Positions 35,933 through 48,500 of a stretch of 64,000 nucleotides of DNA are shown piece after piece. The DNA comes from Ciborinia camelliae (lineage: Eukaryota > Ascomycota > Leotiomycetes > Helotiales > Sclerotiniaceae), in the NCBI GenBank assembly GCA_025890175.1, contig JANPYM010000004.1:2990800-3054799 (forward strand), written 5' to 3'. Made by a program: the position numbers and the translations under genes. Within the stretch, counting starts at the first letter, position 1. Every line of letters begins with the position of its first letter. The notes beneath the pieces were generated by a model that saw only the letters and a list, made by a program, of their open reading frames with translations, was not told the DNA's origin and searched no databases.

Positions 35933-38900
35933 ATGGATCAGGCAATAGTCATTGACGACGATGGTGCTATCATGATTGAAGATGATGATAGAGATGAGGT
36001 GGTTCTTCTAGAACGAGGTAGATTATCCCTCCCCGCCTATTCTTGCTTGATCTCATCTTTTGTCTCATAAGCATATTTATACTGATACGTCTCAATAGCA
36101 CCCAGTATATCTCCAATTCCCTTTCCTAGTAACGCCGTCATCAACAATCGAACCTCCCATTCAGTGCCTAGGGGGTGTCAAGCCAAAGTATCAACGCTCC
36201 GATCTCAATCGGATGGGTTTGCTGACCCCAAACCTTCAACTTACCCGCTTCTCATTGACTTAACCAATGCTGTGGCTTCTGGCAATCCTCTATCCCAAGG
36301 TATCCACGGCCCTGAAAGTAAGGCTTGCAGTGTATCATCTAGCCACCCAAAATCAACACCACGAGACGAGGGGTACGAATCATCACGGCCCTCGAATATC
36401 GCCCCTGGAGCCGGTACCAACCAAGAAACATTAAGAGACGCTATTGACCTTTCCAGATTCTCAAAAAGTAGAGAATATCATATTACCGCATTTAACGAAA
36501 TGCCTGCCAGATCCTGGAATATGGCCCATACTTCTATGCGCAAGCGTCGCCATTCCAATGCCAGCCTGATCTCGATTTCGGATGAGGAAAATGAGGAGGA
36601 AATCACTTTTGCCCAGGATGTGCCATGGCGTGCAGATGATAACATCATCATGATCGAAGACGATGACGACCTCGAAATCAAGCTCGAATCACAACTCCTA
36701 GAAAAGCCCGAATTCGAATTCTTGCGCTCAGTCAGTGTAAATGAGTCGAAACCCAAGCGAAAATCTAGTAGAGTCGTTCCGAGTCGACCAATGCGAAATC
36801 CCCCGATCAGCAGTCCTTACTTCGAATGCGATAGGTACTTGCACGGGAAGCTCGACCTGAGACCAATGAAAACTGTAGAGCTAGAAGATGGCGATTTTGT
36901 CTACATCAAGCACATTGTCAAGTGTGTCAAGCCTAAAGACAAGTTTAGCTCCAGTATTGATAACGCCCAAGATCCTCCTATCACTATTCGAGGACTGCGA
37001 TTACAGAGATGTAAATATCTTAACGGCATGCTAGAAAAGAAGATGAATGAAGTCTGTCTATGTTACGAGATCGACTTAGACGACCCACGTGAGCCCGAGG
37101 AGCAGAGTCTTGTTGAAGTACCTTTAAGCTCAGTCAAAGCTTTACGCAGTCTTCGATGGACAAACTACAACTACCCAAAATACCGGAACCTCAATCGTGA
37201 CGCTGCCGACAATGATAAAGATCCATATAACAAAGGGGGGCTCACTGTACGCTGGAAGTACACTTGCTCATATGCTTCAGCTTTGGCTAGAGAGCAGAAT
37301 ATTTACGCGGAGCGAACCCTAGAACGCATCACGGAGGAATGGTTGACTAAGACACACCGAACCTCACATACATATCTGGCCTCGAACAACCAGTTGCGGA
37401 CGGAATGGCGTGGAGAAACAATCCCTGGTGGTGCTTACGTACCGGAATACTGTGATCTTGAAAAAGAGGATGAGTCCATGGCTGAAGTCGAACTGCCTCA
37501 AAATTTCTTCATCACCGATGTCACTCAAAGTGGATCAAAATCATTCATAGTCATCGATGATGACGAGGATGGTGCTTCTCAGCGTCTGAGATGTCAGCAG
37601 CTTGGTAAAGACGGCAGTCAAATCAAGCGCAAGTCAGATTTCTCGTCATCTTCAGATAAAGACTGTGATGAAGAGGACAATCAACCAGCCAAGAAAGTTC
37701 GCCAAGATTTGGACGAACATATTGAAATGATCAGGCAGCGTTTGAGTCGAGTCATGCTTTCATTTGATGGCGAGAGCTACGTCAAGCATTCTTATAACAT
37801 AGGAAGCTCATCAGAGACAGATTGTGGCAATAGAACAGAAAACAATTTGTCTTCTATGGAACAAGTTCGTGATAGAAGCAGCTTATCTAGAAATATTCGG
37901 TTGAACAGAAGCATTCAACCAGATATGAGGAGTCGCTCAACTTCACAGACAAGCGGTCCGCCCGACTCTCAATTTTCCTATTCAGAAATTAATCCTGCGC
38001 ATGTCTTCTCCTCAACTCCATCCCCAAATATTCCTCCTCAAATCGACATCACTTCTTCCGAATTAGCCTCCCCACCACCTAGCGGCGTCATCGACCTGTC
38101 ACCCTCACCCCAGCCCTCTCGTTCATCTTCATTCGCTACAACTAATGGACCAAGATCACCCTCTCTCAAAGAACCACGCACACTCGCCCTTGGCCAAACC
38201 TATACTTACGGCGATGCATTTTGCGGAGGCGGAGGAACTACCCGCGGCGCCGTCATGGCTGGTCTCCGCGTCAAATGGGGCTTCGACTTCGATTCCCACG
38301 CCTGCACAACTTGGCGTCTTAATTTCCCATACGCAACATGTTACGAAATGTCCTCTGAGCGCTTCGTAGCCCTTGCTACCCCTTCTCCGTATTCTACATA
38401 TACTCCTGACGATGTCACGGTCGATATCCTGCACCTGTCACCTCCGTGTCAGTACTTTTCTCCAGCGCATACAATTGAGGGAAAGAATGATGAGATGAAT
38501 ACCGCTAGTTTGTTTGCTGTGGCTGCGGTTATTAAGGTAGCGAAACCGAGGGTTGTGACGTTGGAACAGACGTTTGGGATTTTGTATCCGAGGTTTAGGG
38601 GATACTTTTCGAGTTTGATTTGTATGTTTACTAGTTGTGGATTTTCGTTGAGGTGGGCTATTGTACCGTTGGCTCAATGGGTGAGTTTTCTCTCCTCTCT
38701 CTCTCATTAGCGAGAATCAAGGAACTGACTATTTTTTGTCTAGGGGCTTCCACAAAGACGATTTCGTTTGATTATCATCGCATCGTGGTAAGTTGCTACG
38801 ATACATCTCCCATTTTTCTATTCTAACTAACCATCCCCACTCAGCCCAGGTGAACCCCTCCCCCCAATGCCACCACCAACGCACTCCTCTTCCACATCTC

Positions 38901-39523
38901 TCCTTCCCAACACCCAGCCCTTCCAAACCGTCTACGAAACGCTCCGCGAAATTCCCGCTACCGCCGCAAATCACGCGATTCATCTCATGCCCGAGAAAGA
39001 TCTCAAACCATATAATCCGCACGCGATTCTTCCGCGAACCATGACGACCAGCGGCGGCGAAAATTGGCATCCTAGTGGGAAGAGAGGATTTTCCGATCGA
39101 GAATTCGCGTGTTTGCAGGGCTTTCCTTTGCAGCATCGATTTGCACCGAATGGGGTTAAAAGACAGATTGGGAATGCTGTGCCGCCTGTTGTGGCGAAGG
39201 TGTTGTTTGAGGGGATTAGAAGGTTTATGGAGGGGGTGGATGGAATTGTTAGGGATGGGGATGGGGATGGGGATGGGGATGGAGATCATGGGATGGGAGA
39301 TGCTGCAATTGATGATGCGATGGTTATCTGTGGGGAGGATATGGAGGGAGTGCAAACTGTGGGTGCTCATCATGAAATAGAGATTGTGAATCTTGTTGAA
39401 GAAGAAACGGATGAGAGTGATGGGGATGCGACTCGGGGGTTTACGGACACGGAGGAAGAAAGTAATGATGAGATTGAAATGTTTGTGGCGATGGATTTAG
39501 AGAGGCCTATTGTTATTGATTAG
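35933..39523 (+). CDS. RID: RID/Masc1-type cytosine-5 DNA methyltransferase
   Basis: Four exons, 35933-36017, 36099-38680, 38744-38787 and 38845-39523, join in frame to 1129 residues. An acidic, disordered N-terminus leads to a BAH-like domain (about 285-395; GDFVYIKHIV, NEVCLCYEIDLDDPR). The methyltransferase starts near 731: motif I GDAFCGGGGTTRGAV, motif IV LSPPCQYFS with the catalytic Cys (about 810), motif VI VVTLEQTFGI (about 850), motif VIII GLPQRRFRLIIIAS, motif X RQIGNAVPP (about 1011). EQT in place of ENV is the mark of the RID/Masc1 group, which includes Neurospora RID (needed for repeat-induced point mutation) and Ascobolus Masc1. The protein is longer than Neurospora RID. A (Asp-Gly)n run from a GGGGAT microsatellite near 39255 and an acidic tail follow motif X. 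The frame is intact; activity is inferred. Confidence 0.9.
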
Positions 39524-40966
39524 TTGGCTGGGCTGGGATATGAGTACAGGGTGTGGCAGGTCTTAAAGGGGGGGAGGGCTTTTTTCATTTTTTCATAGAT
39601 AGATTAATATTGTCTGGCTTTTGATTGAAGCCCTGTTTGTGATACTATTCAAGATTGACTCATTAATTGTAGAGTATATTCCAAATCCCACAGCCATACT
39701 GTCTGTCATATTAACTAATAATAATACAATCGATAGATGGTCATTTTGCCCACATACCTAGTTTGTGATTCGATTGGAGATCTCTGTAACATGAGCAATT
39801 CCAACTGTTGTACCTACCGCAGGTATATCATATCACTCAAAGTGTATCAAATGTTAGGTAATTAGATAGTCTATTTAGGTGACATGGAAATATTACTTCA
39901 ATTTACCAGTACGATGTTAGAATTTCTCCTGAGAAACGTCATTTGAAGTGTGCTTTCCAAACCAGCGAATCTTACCCCTGTTAGGCAACTCGGTCCAGAC
40001 CTCGAATACACAAATGATATAATGCTGTGTCACGATTGCATGGCATGATTCGCCACATCACATGTTGGTAATGCGGTATGTAATGCGGTGTGTAATGCGG
40101 CCGTCTCTCCCCGCTCTCTTCCCACCACCCACCAGAGTCCCAACTGTCCTCTGGTGGCTCACTGAGACAAAGTTGGACCTATCGTGCAGATAATCTGTAA
40201 TATAATTAAATCACAGGCAATATCTGCATCATATCATCCTGCAGTACCTGTCAGCTTAGAAGGGCTTCACGTTTCAATTGCCATATTATCGATATTATAG
40301 TCGCATAATACGAGGGCTCATCCCTGCTTGGATGAAGTTACAAATTGTAGCATACTACTAGCCGTCACGCCATACGGAGCTGGAGCTTTGAGCTCCCCTG
40401 GACCTTCTCTCTCAGCTTACTCGAGAAGTGTTTCAATACTCTGGTAATACCGGTATAACATTACCTCCTGTCTTATCCCACCTACCTGAGGTTGAGCACT
40501 AAAAAATTTGACGTGTAGTTTTCTCGTGTGAACTGGCTGGGATCGATCAACTAGTTAAACGGACTACTGGCATATGATTGGAAGAATTAGCAAAGTGGAT
40601 AATTTTGCTACCTTGAGAACCTCGAGATTCCCATTTCGGGAGCAAATTAGCCGATACATAAAGGGATTGGCTCTCAACCTCCATTAGGTGAGATAAGACG
40701 GTACAATTATATCATCGCCAAATGTAAAGGTATGGTGCTAGTTTAGTTTGAGCTTGGACGAGTTCTATCTACAATACAATAGTAGTAGTATCATTATAAT
40801 ATTATATTGAGAGTCAGGTAGTCAGCAGCCATTATATATGGACTTGGGCCTAATATGGTTTAGCGTCGCTAACCCCACAAGGACATATACACTCCCGGTC
40901 TGTAAAATCGAACCCTTCTTTTAGTTCTTTAGTTGATCAACAAGCATTGATTTTTACACCCCGTAT
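39524..40966. other. Gene-free spacer, left part
   Basis: No gene. A short GTAATGCGGTATG / TAATGCGGTGTG / GTAATGCGGC triplet repeat lies near 40068-40101. Composition is slightly AT-rich with many TACCTA-like words. Confidence 0.4.
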
Positions 40967-41100
40967 ATATGGTCCATGCCCTTATTAGCTCATTTCCGTA
41001 CGTAAATCCACGGCCTCAAATTGAACCTCAGATCTGAGCTTTAAGTTGGGCTCTCTGAGGTCTGTGAGCTTTTGCATTTATGTACGGACATGGACCATAT
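40967..41100. repeat. 134-bp inverted-repeat element (MITE-like)
   Basis: Outer arms ATATGGTCCATG (40967-40978) and CATGGACCATAT (41089-41100) are perfect complements. Inner arms CCGTACGTAAAT (40996-41007) and ATTTATGTACGG (41076-41087) match at 11 of 12. A perfect palindrome CTCAGATCTGAG lies at 41027-41038. There is no coding sequence. The whole could fold into one hairpin, typical of a miniature inverted-repeat element; no clear target duplication was found. Confidence 0.6.
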
Positions 41101-41567
41101 GCTTGAGTTTGAGCTGGAATTCTAGTCCTCGTAGCCCTGACTTCCATCATTTCATATTCTTCGTGATCTATGATTTCAAGATATCTAATAATTTAAACAA
41201 GCTGAAATAGGTATATAAACATAGGTATTTATATAAAAAAATCAAGGATGACGTTTTTGGCGTATTTTTAGACTCAGGCCGTTTTTAATTACGGATGATG
41301 CGCCAAGTGGATATAATACTTACCGGCTTGAGAGAATTATAACGACATACCTCGATTATATGATTGGCGGAACGTATGCGATACCTCGAAAGCACTTCTG
41401 TACATAATATTTTAGTACAGCTTGTTCAGTTGGCGTATGCTTTCAAAAGAGCTTTAATATTGAAATGTCTAATCAGCCTTGCTCGAGAGCGCATAACTGG
41501 AATAGTGAAAACAAGTGCATATTTGAGGCTCTGTTTCCATTCTGGTCAATGGTAAAGTAAGAATGTC
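41101..41567. other. Gene-free spacer, middle part
   Basis: No supported gene. The region is AT-rich around 41170-41300. Confidence 0.35.
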
Positions 41568-41667
41568 GTGCTTACCAAGGTATAGCTGCTCGTATTTACC
41601 AAAGTATAACAGCTCGTACTTACCGAAATATGGCTGCTCGTATTTACCAAGATATAGCTACTTGCAC
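41568..41667 (+). repeat. 24-bp tandem repeat, four units
   Basis: Units of the form TACCAARRTATARCWGCTCG repeat four times. Translated on the plus strand from ATG 41563 they give an eight-residue pattern YLPKYxxS (CLPRYSCS, YLPKYNSS, YLPKYGCS, YLPRYSYL) inside a 71-codon frame. The other strand also stays open. It is not called as a gene because nothing outside the repeat supports one. Confidence 0.6.
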
Positions 41668-41811
41668 GAGAATACCCACATGGAGGTGCTATGGATAGCT
41701 TCGTCCCGTCTAGGCTCCCCATACTACACGTCGTCTTGTCAATTTTGGTGGAACTTTCAAATTGCAGATCCTCGATGAAACTCGTGTTAGTGTTACACAT
41801 TGTGTCCAAAG

Positions 41812-41831
41812 GTCCGGACTGCAGTCCGGAC
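41812..41831. repeat. Perfect 20-bp palindrome
   Basis: GTCCGGACTGCAGTCCGGAC equals its own reverse complement. Diverged relatives are at 7699, 9561 and 42336 in this window, which marks it as a repeat family or a conserved site rather than chance. Confidence 0.75.
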
Positions 41832-42088
41832 TCAATATTTTCAGTTAAGTAGTCGAGCTTAAGTCCAATGAAAATACAGACTGGCAGTTCATTGACATTT
41901 GAGAACCTGAGTAGCTGGATCGTGGTCTTCTAGCACGGACATTTGGACTAATTAGAACCCAGTTTTATTGAAAAGTTAATATCAAAATTAGATTCATGTA
42001 GTTTCTTTACTCGGTGAAAGTGGGATTCTTGTTGTAGGATGTAGAGAGGTTGATTATGCTGAGTGTACGATCCCGAGGCTACATATGC

Positions 42089-42160
42089 ACCGTGGTCGTG
42101 CCTGCAATATAATCCCCAACACCCATATAAACCATGGTCGTGCCTGCCATATAATCGCTA
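42089..42160 (+). repeat. Two-unit 42-bp tandem repeat
   Basis: CACCGTGGTCGTGCCTGCAA and AACCATGGTCGTGCCTGCCA start two units 42 bases apart, each followed by TATAATC and a short variable end. It lies about 400 bp upstream of the PKS start. Confidence 0.55.
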
Positions 42161-42335
42161 ATATCGGCTACATCTCAAAACATTCGAATGTATTCAAAAT
42201 ATATACCTCTCTCCTTATAAAAGTTCGATTCTGACTGTATTTCGGACACAATAATACCAGACTAAGCGTGCCAGGATTTTGATCTTATATTACCCCTGAT
42301 AGTCCAGCTAGTCCGATCAAAACACAGACCAGCCA

Positions 42336-42356
42336 TACGGACTGCAATCCGGACTT
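42336..42356. repeat. Palindromic motif, copy 4
   Basis: ACGGACTGCAATCCGGACTT, one arm changed relative to the perfect palindrome 520 bp away. It lies about 160 bp upstream of the PKS start codon. Confidence 0.45.
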
Positions 42357-42515
42357 GAGACTGGAAGACTATTGGACACACTAGTCGTGTATATATTCTT
42401 TTAAATGAGGGGTTGGTATACTCAAGGACAAAACCTTTGCATACAGTCTTCATTGTTTTCACAGCCTTAGTGATTTCAGCGGAAGCATATTCACCACTCG
42501 ATTACCATCCCAGCC

Positions 42516-45500
42516 ATGGCTGAACAACTCCCAAGCAAGCAAATACTGCTTTTTGGGGATCAGACCGTGGAGCTATACTCCTCCATTTTTGACCTCCATC
42601 GTCGCGAGAGAGAGACCGTTGATCTTCGACAGTTTTTGACAATATGCAATCAAACTCTTAGAATAGAGACGTCTTCATCATCATACTGGAGAGAGAAACA
42701 ACTTCCTACATTCGAAACAGTTCTGGGATTGGCCGAGAGATTATCTGCAGAAACCACAACTGACGCAGCTATCACAACAGTTTTGTTATGTGTAGCACAA
42801 TTAGGAAATTTGATTTTGTTGGTGTTACTAATGTATGAGATATGATTATTGGGCTAATTTTATTATATATGTAGGCTAACACAGAAAAACCAAAATATTT
42901 TTGGAGATCCTTCAAGAGTCAAAACCGCTGGAATTTGTACCGGCGCCTTGATAGGAGCTGTTCTAGAAGTAGCAACTTCGGTCAATGATCTACTTGGCCT
43001 GACACCTGCCATCATCCGTATAGCTTTGAGAGCTGGCATTGCAGTTTCCTTGCGATCAAATGCCATTGAAAACTCACAAGAAAGTTGGGCCATTTTGGTT
43101 TATGCCATTTCAAAACATGATATTGAGGCAGCTATTGAATCCTTCCAAGTCAAGCATGTAAGATACAATATTCTCGTATATCAATAGAACCTAGTGAACT
43201 AACAGATTTCAGTCCCGTTCAGACAAGCAAATCTTTATAAGCTCGAGTACAGAAAGTTCTTTCACTTTAACTGGTCCACCCTCGATGCTTAGAAAGTTTA
43301 TTGACTCCGGTATATTGAAATCTGCAAAACACGTGCCACTCCCATTGGGAGCAGCTTTTCATGCACCACATCTTCCAACGCCTGATATCCATGCCATCGT
43401 ACAGATTGAAAACTTGCCCTACTCGTCACATAAACCGAAAGGATGTCTGGTATCTGCTCATACTGGAAAGCCCTATGACTCAGCCACATTCTCGGATCTA
43501 CTTATCGAGGTCATCTACGACGTAATATCGAGGCCAATAAAGCTAGAAATCCTTGCGAAAGGACTGGCATGTATGGTGGGCAATTCTCCAGTGGCCCTAA
43601 TATCTGTGGGCCCAGAAATCTGCGTCCAATACTTTAGACGCAAACTACAGGAACTCAACTGCCAAATCGATGATTCCGATCATCCTGAGAACTGGCCTAG
43701 AATTCCAGTTATACCACGATATTCAGGCCCTATTGCAATCGTGGGTATGGCCGGGCGGTTTCCAGGGGGGGAGACACTTGAAGAATTCTGGGAAGTCCTT
43801 GAAAATGGTTCTGATCTTCACAAAAAGGTAAGATACATGTGCCAAGATATCGGAAAACAATACTAAAGCATACACTCTCCTCAGATACCTGCTGACCGTT
43901 TTGATATAAACACCCACTATGATCCAACCGGAAAACTTCGAAACAGTAATAATAGTACTCCGTTTGTACCTGTATACCTCAGACTAACACATGAACACCA
44001 GGCACATTGACACCTTACGGAGTTTTCATAGATAATCCCGGTCATTTCGACGCTAGAATGTTCAATATGTCCCCTCGAGAAGCTGCACAGACGGATCCAA
44101 TGCAGCGTCTTCTTCTCATGACGACATATGAGGCACTTGAGATGTCGGGCTATAATCCAAATCGGACACCGTCCACGCAAAGTCATCGCATAGGCTCTTT
44201 CTTTGGGCAAACAAGCGATGACTGGCGTGAAGTTAATGCAGCACAGGATATTGACACTTATTTCATCACAGGGGGGATACGAGCTTTCGGACCTGGTCGA
44301 TTGAATTATTATTTCAAATGGGGTGGTCCATCGTACAGCATTGATACGGCTTGTTCGTCGAGTTTTGCCTCGATTCAAGTTGCCTGCTCGGCCTTGCGAG
44401 CTCTTGAGGTTCGTAATCGGTTTGCAATTCTATACCCTGATTTTGTACCCAATTCTGTCTCCTGTTTATAGCCCTACTTTTCCTCTTTCTTTAAATCAAT
44501 CTTTTTGATTTTCTGAAACAGCTTTGATACCTCATTTTCCTTCAAATGTTTTCTTTGATAGACAATTACTGACTCGCCAATCTGGATGCAGTGCGACACT
44601 GCAGTTGCCGGAGGCGCAAATATCCTGACCGCTTCCGATCTCTTCGCTGGGCTGAGTCGTGGCGGATTTCTTTCACCAACAGGTGGGTGCAAGACATTTG
44701 ATGATGCAGCAGATGGTTATTGCCGTGGTGATGCCGTGGGGACCATCATTCTGAAGCGGCTCGAAGATGCCATTGATGATAACGACAATATCCTATCGGT
44801 GATTCGAGGCATTGAGACCAACCATTCTGCACATGCCGTCTCAATCACTCATCCCCATAATGCTACGCAGCAGAGATTGTTTCGTTCGGTCCTCCGTCAA
44901 ACGAGTCTTCTGCCAGAAGATGTTGACTATGTTGAAATGCATGGAACAGGGACCCAAGCTGGAGACTTCACTGAGCTCTCTGCAGTTTCCAGTGTCTTTG
45001 GAAAAGATCGATATCCTAATCGTCCATTGTATATTGGTACTTTGAAACCAAATGTTGGCCATGGTGAAGCTGTCAGTTCTCCTTTCCCGTATATTTTTAA
45101 AGGCCTAGAGATTGATCCTAATATCTTCTTAGGCATCAGGCGTCACCTCGTTGATTAAGGCGATAATGATGCTTCAGAAAAACCTTATTCCTCCGCATGT
45201 TGGTATCAAGGGAAGTATCAATCATAGATTGCCTGCAATGGATGAATCAAATGTTGTGCTTCCCAGAGAAAAAAAGGGTTGGTCACGTCATCAAAATCGA
45301 AAGAGAAACATTTTTATCAATAATTTTGACGCTGCTGTTCGTAGGATCCTTTATTCCTCTTCAAATTCTGTACTAAATATTTCCCCAGGGCGGCAACACA
45401 AGTCTACTGCTGGAAGATCCTCCTAGCCCGAGGGTGCCTCAGATTTCAGATCCGAGGAAGTATCACGTCGTAGCAGTCTCGGGTCGCACAGCAAAAGCAC

Positions 45501-48500
45501 TGAGACATAATCAGATCCGCCTGTTACAATACTTGCAGAACGATGCTCCAAGACTCGAAGATATCGCTTATACGAGTACGGCTCGTCGACAACATCACAT
45601 ATATCGGTCTGCATATGAGTGTGAGAGCTCATCGTCACTTATATCATCGCTGATGGAAGATGTAAATCAACCGGTGTTATCAGAACGGATCCCTGAAAGC
45701 AGCACCGTTTTTGTCTTCACGGGTCAGGGATCTGAATGGGCGGGTATGGGCAAACAGCTTTATGAAACCAGCAGCTTTTGTCGCTCGATATTTCACCAGC
45801 ATGATGCTATCTGCATTGGCCTAGGCTTCCCTTCATTCCTCGATTTGCTCATCTGCATCGATATGAATCTGAGCATCGAGAACCCGATTCAAGTTCATCT
45901 AGCCATTGTTTCATTTGAATTAACCCTCGCTTCCCTCTGGCAGCATTGGGGTGTTCGACCCAGCTTCGCAATTGGTCATAGCCTGGGCGAATATCCAGCG
46001 ATGGTCATTTCGGGTATTCTATCACTGAGCGATATGTTCTTTCTCGTGGGATCAAGAGCACGGATCCTTCAAGAAAACTGTTCTGAGGGCACTCATTCGA
46101 TGATTGCGGTCAAAGTTGCGGTGGAACACGCCGAAGAAATCTTGCGGCAAAACCAATCACTGACGTGCAACGTGGCGTGTGATAATTCCCCTTCTTCGAC
46201 AGTTCTTAGCGGCTACAAAGACGAAGTTGCCGAGTTGAAGAAATCTCTTGACCTTCAGAATATCAAAGCGACGGTCCTCAATGTTCGTTACGCGTTCCAT
46301 TCACCTCAAATGGATCCCATATTGGAGAAATATAGACAAATAGTCGAAGCCGTGAGATTTACGAAAGCAACCATTCCGTTTGCTTCTGCCTACCAAGGCG
46401 ATGTCATTAAGCCTGGTGATTCAATTACTTCAGAGTATGTATATCTTATGTTGCCACCATTTCCCAGATTTGAAAGGAACGACAATGCCAGATATTCTTG
46501 ATGCTGACTATGCCTTTAGATATTTAGTGCAACAAACTCGGCAGCCCGTCAAGTTTTTGGCTGCTCTTCAGATGTTGAAAACGGAAGCCCAGATTGACGA
46601 AAATACCATGTGGCTTGATCTTGGACCTCGACCTCTCTGTCTGAATATGGTACAGCAATCTCTCAAAGTCCATACTTCTCGTCTCATTGCGGTTAATGAT
46701 GCCAAACGAGACTTTTGGCTTACCTCGGCTCAGAGTCTCGTGCAGGCCTATAAGGGCGGAATCGAGGTTCAATGGGGACAGTACCACGAAGAGTTTGAAG
46801 CTAACCTTACTTTATTGAAACTTCCATCGTATGCCTTTGACTTGAAGAATTATTGGATTCAGTACGAAGGGGACTGGTCATTGACCAAAGGAGAAAAGAC
46901 AACTCAGACGCAGACATCTATATCGGATGCTTTCAAAAGCACCTCTCTTCAAAGGATTGAATCGGAGACGTACCAGGGCCACGAAGCCAAGGTGGTATTT
47001 TCATCCAACCTAGCGGAGGCACAGCTGCGGGCTGCGGTCCTTGGCCATTCCGTCAATGACGTGTTTTTGTGTCCCAGCTCCCTCTACGGAGACATGGCCA
47101 TGGGCGCAGCTGCATACGTCTTCTCCATCACCCACCCCGATGAGAAAATCATGGATCTCGATGTTTGCAACATGGAAGTCACGAAACCACTGCTCGCGAA
47201 AATGGGAGGGGAGGATCAATGGATTCGAATAACGGCCACCAAACAGAAGGACGACGAATTTGTGAGCATCAGTATTAGCTCCCATGAGAGCGAAACTCCA
47301 CTCAACCATGTCGCTTGTGTTGTTAAGCATGGGAATGGGACTGAGTGGATGTCCAAATGGGCCCGCAACGCACATTTTGTCAAGGCGAGAATTGTCAACT
47401 TGATAGAGGGTATAGCTCAAAGAACTACACATCAGATCTTACGACCCATGGCATACAAGCTGTTCTCTAGTCTTGTCAAATATGACAAGAAGTACCAAGG
47501 TATGCAACAGGTGTATCTTAACAGCGATCTATATGAGGCCGCTGCGGAAATCGAATTCCAAAGCGCAGATTCAGATGGATCATTTTTTGTTAGTCCATAC
47601 TGGATTGATAGTATTCTTCATCTTTCTGGGTTTATTCTGAATGGGAGTGAGATGACGCCCGAAGATACGGTTTATATCTCGCATGGTTGGCAAAGCATGC
47701 GGATTGCCCGTCCGTTGTCTGCCGACAAGAAATATCGCAACTATGTTCGAATGCAGCCAACAGATGCTCGAGGTGTGATGGCTGGCGATATCTATGTTTT
47801 TGATGGAGATGATATCATCGCGGTCTGCAAAGGATTGAAGTTTCAGGGAATCAAACGCAAGATCTTAGATCGTCTGTTGCCAGGGAGACAGTCCAATGGT
47901 TCCGCAGTGATTCAAGACGCGATGAAATCTCCCGTCAGGAAACCCCTTGCCAACCTTTCCACCATCAAAAGTTCACGCAGCCAGTTTGATGAGATACTGG
48001 ATATCATCGCATCTGAAGCGGAGATCAATCTCGAGGATTTGACCGATAATTCTCGTCTGACGGAGCTTGGAATCGATTCACTCCTGACAATAGGAATCGT
48101 GGAAAGAATACGTGGCCTCTTGAAAGGTGTTGATATTCCCAGCTCTATCTTTTTCGATTTCCCCACGGTTTCCCAATTGCGAGGCTTTTTTGAGAACGAG
48201 ACCGGCTCGTGTGATTCCTCTGAGAAGTCTCCATCTCTACATACAGTGGATGTGAGTATAGCGTCTTCTGCAACATCTGCTACCGATGTTGCTGATTGCG
48301 AGGACTTGAGAAATGGGCAGTTCCCGGAGCTTTTGAGAACAATCCTCTCCGAGGAGCTCGAAGTGCCTGAGAGTGAGATTGGACCATCGACACGTTTCAC
48401 AGAGATGGGGGTGGACTCGCTCATGGCTCTTAATCTTGTCAGCATAATACGATCAAGGGCTGGCAAGAATATCGAGTCTAACTTTTTTCTCGACTATCCC

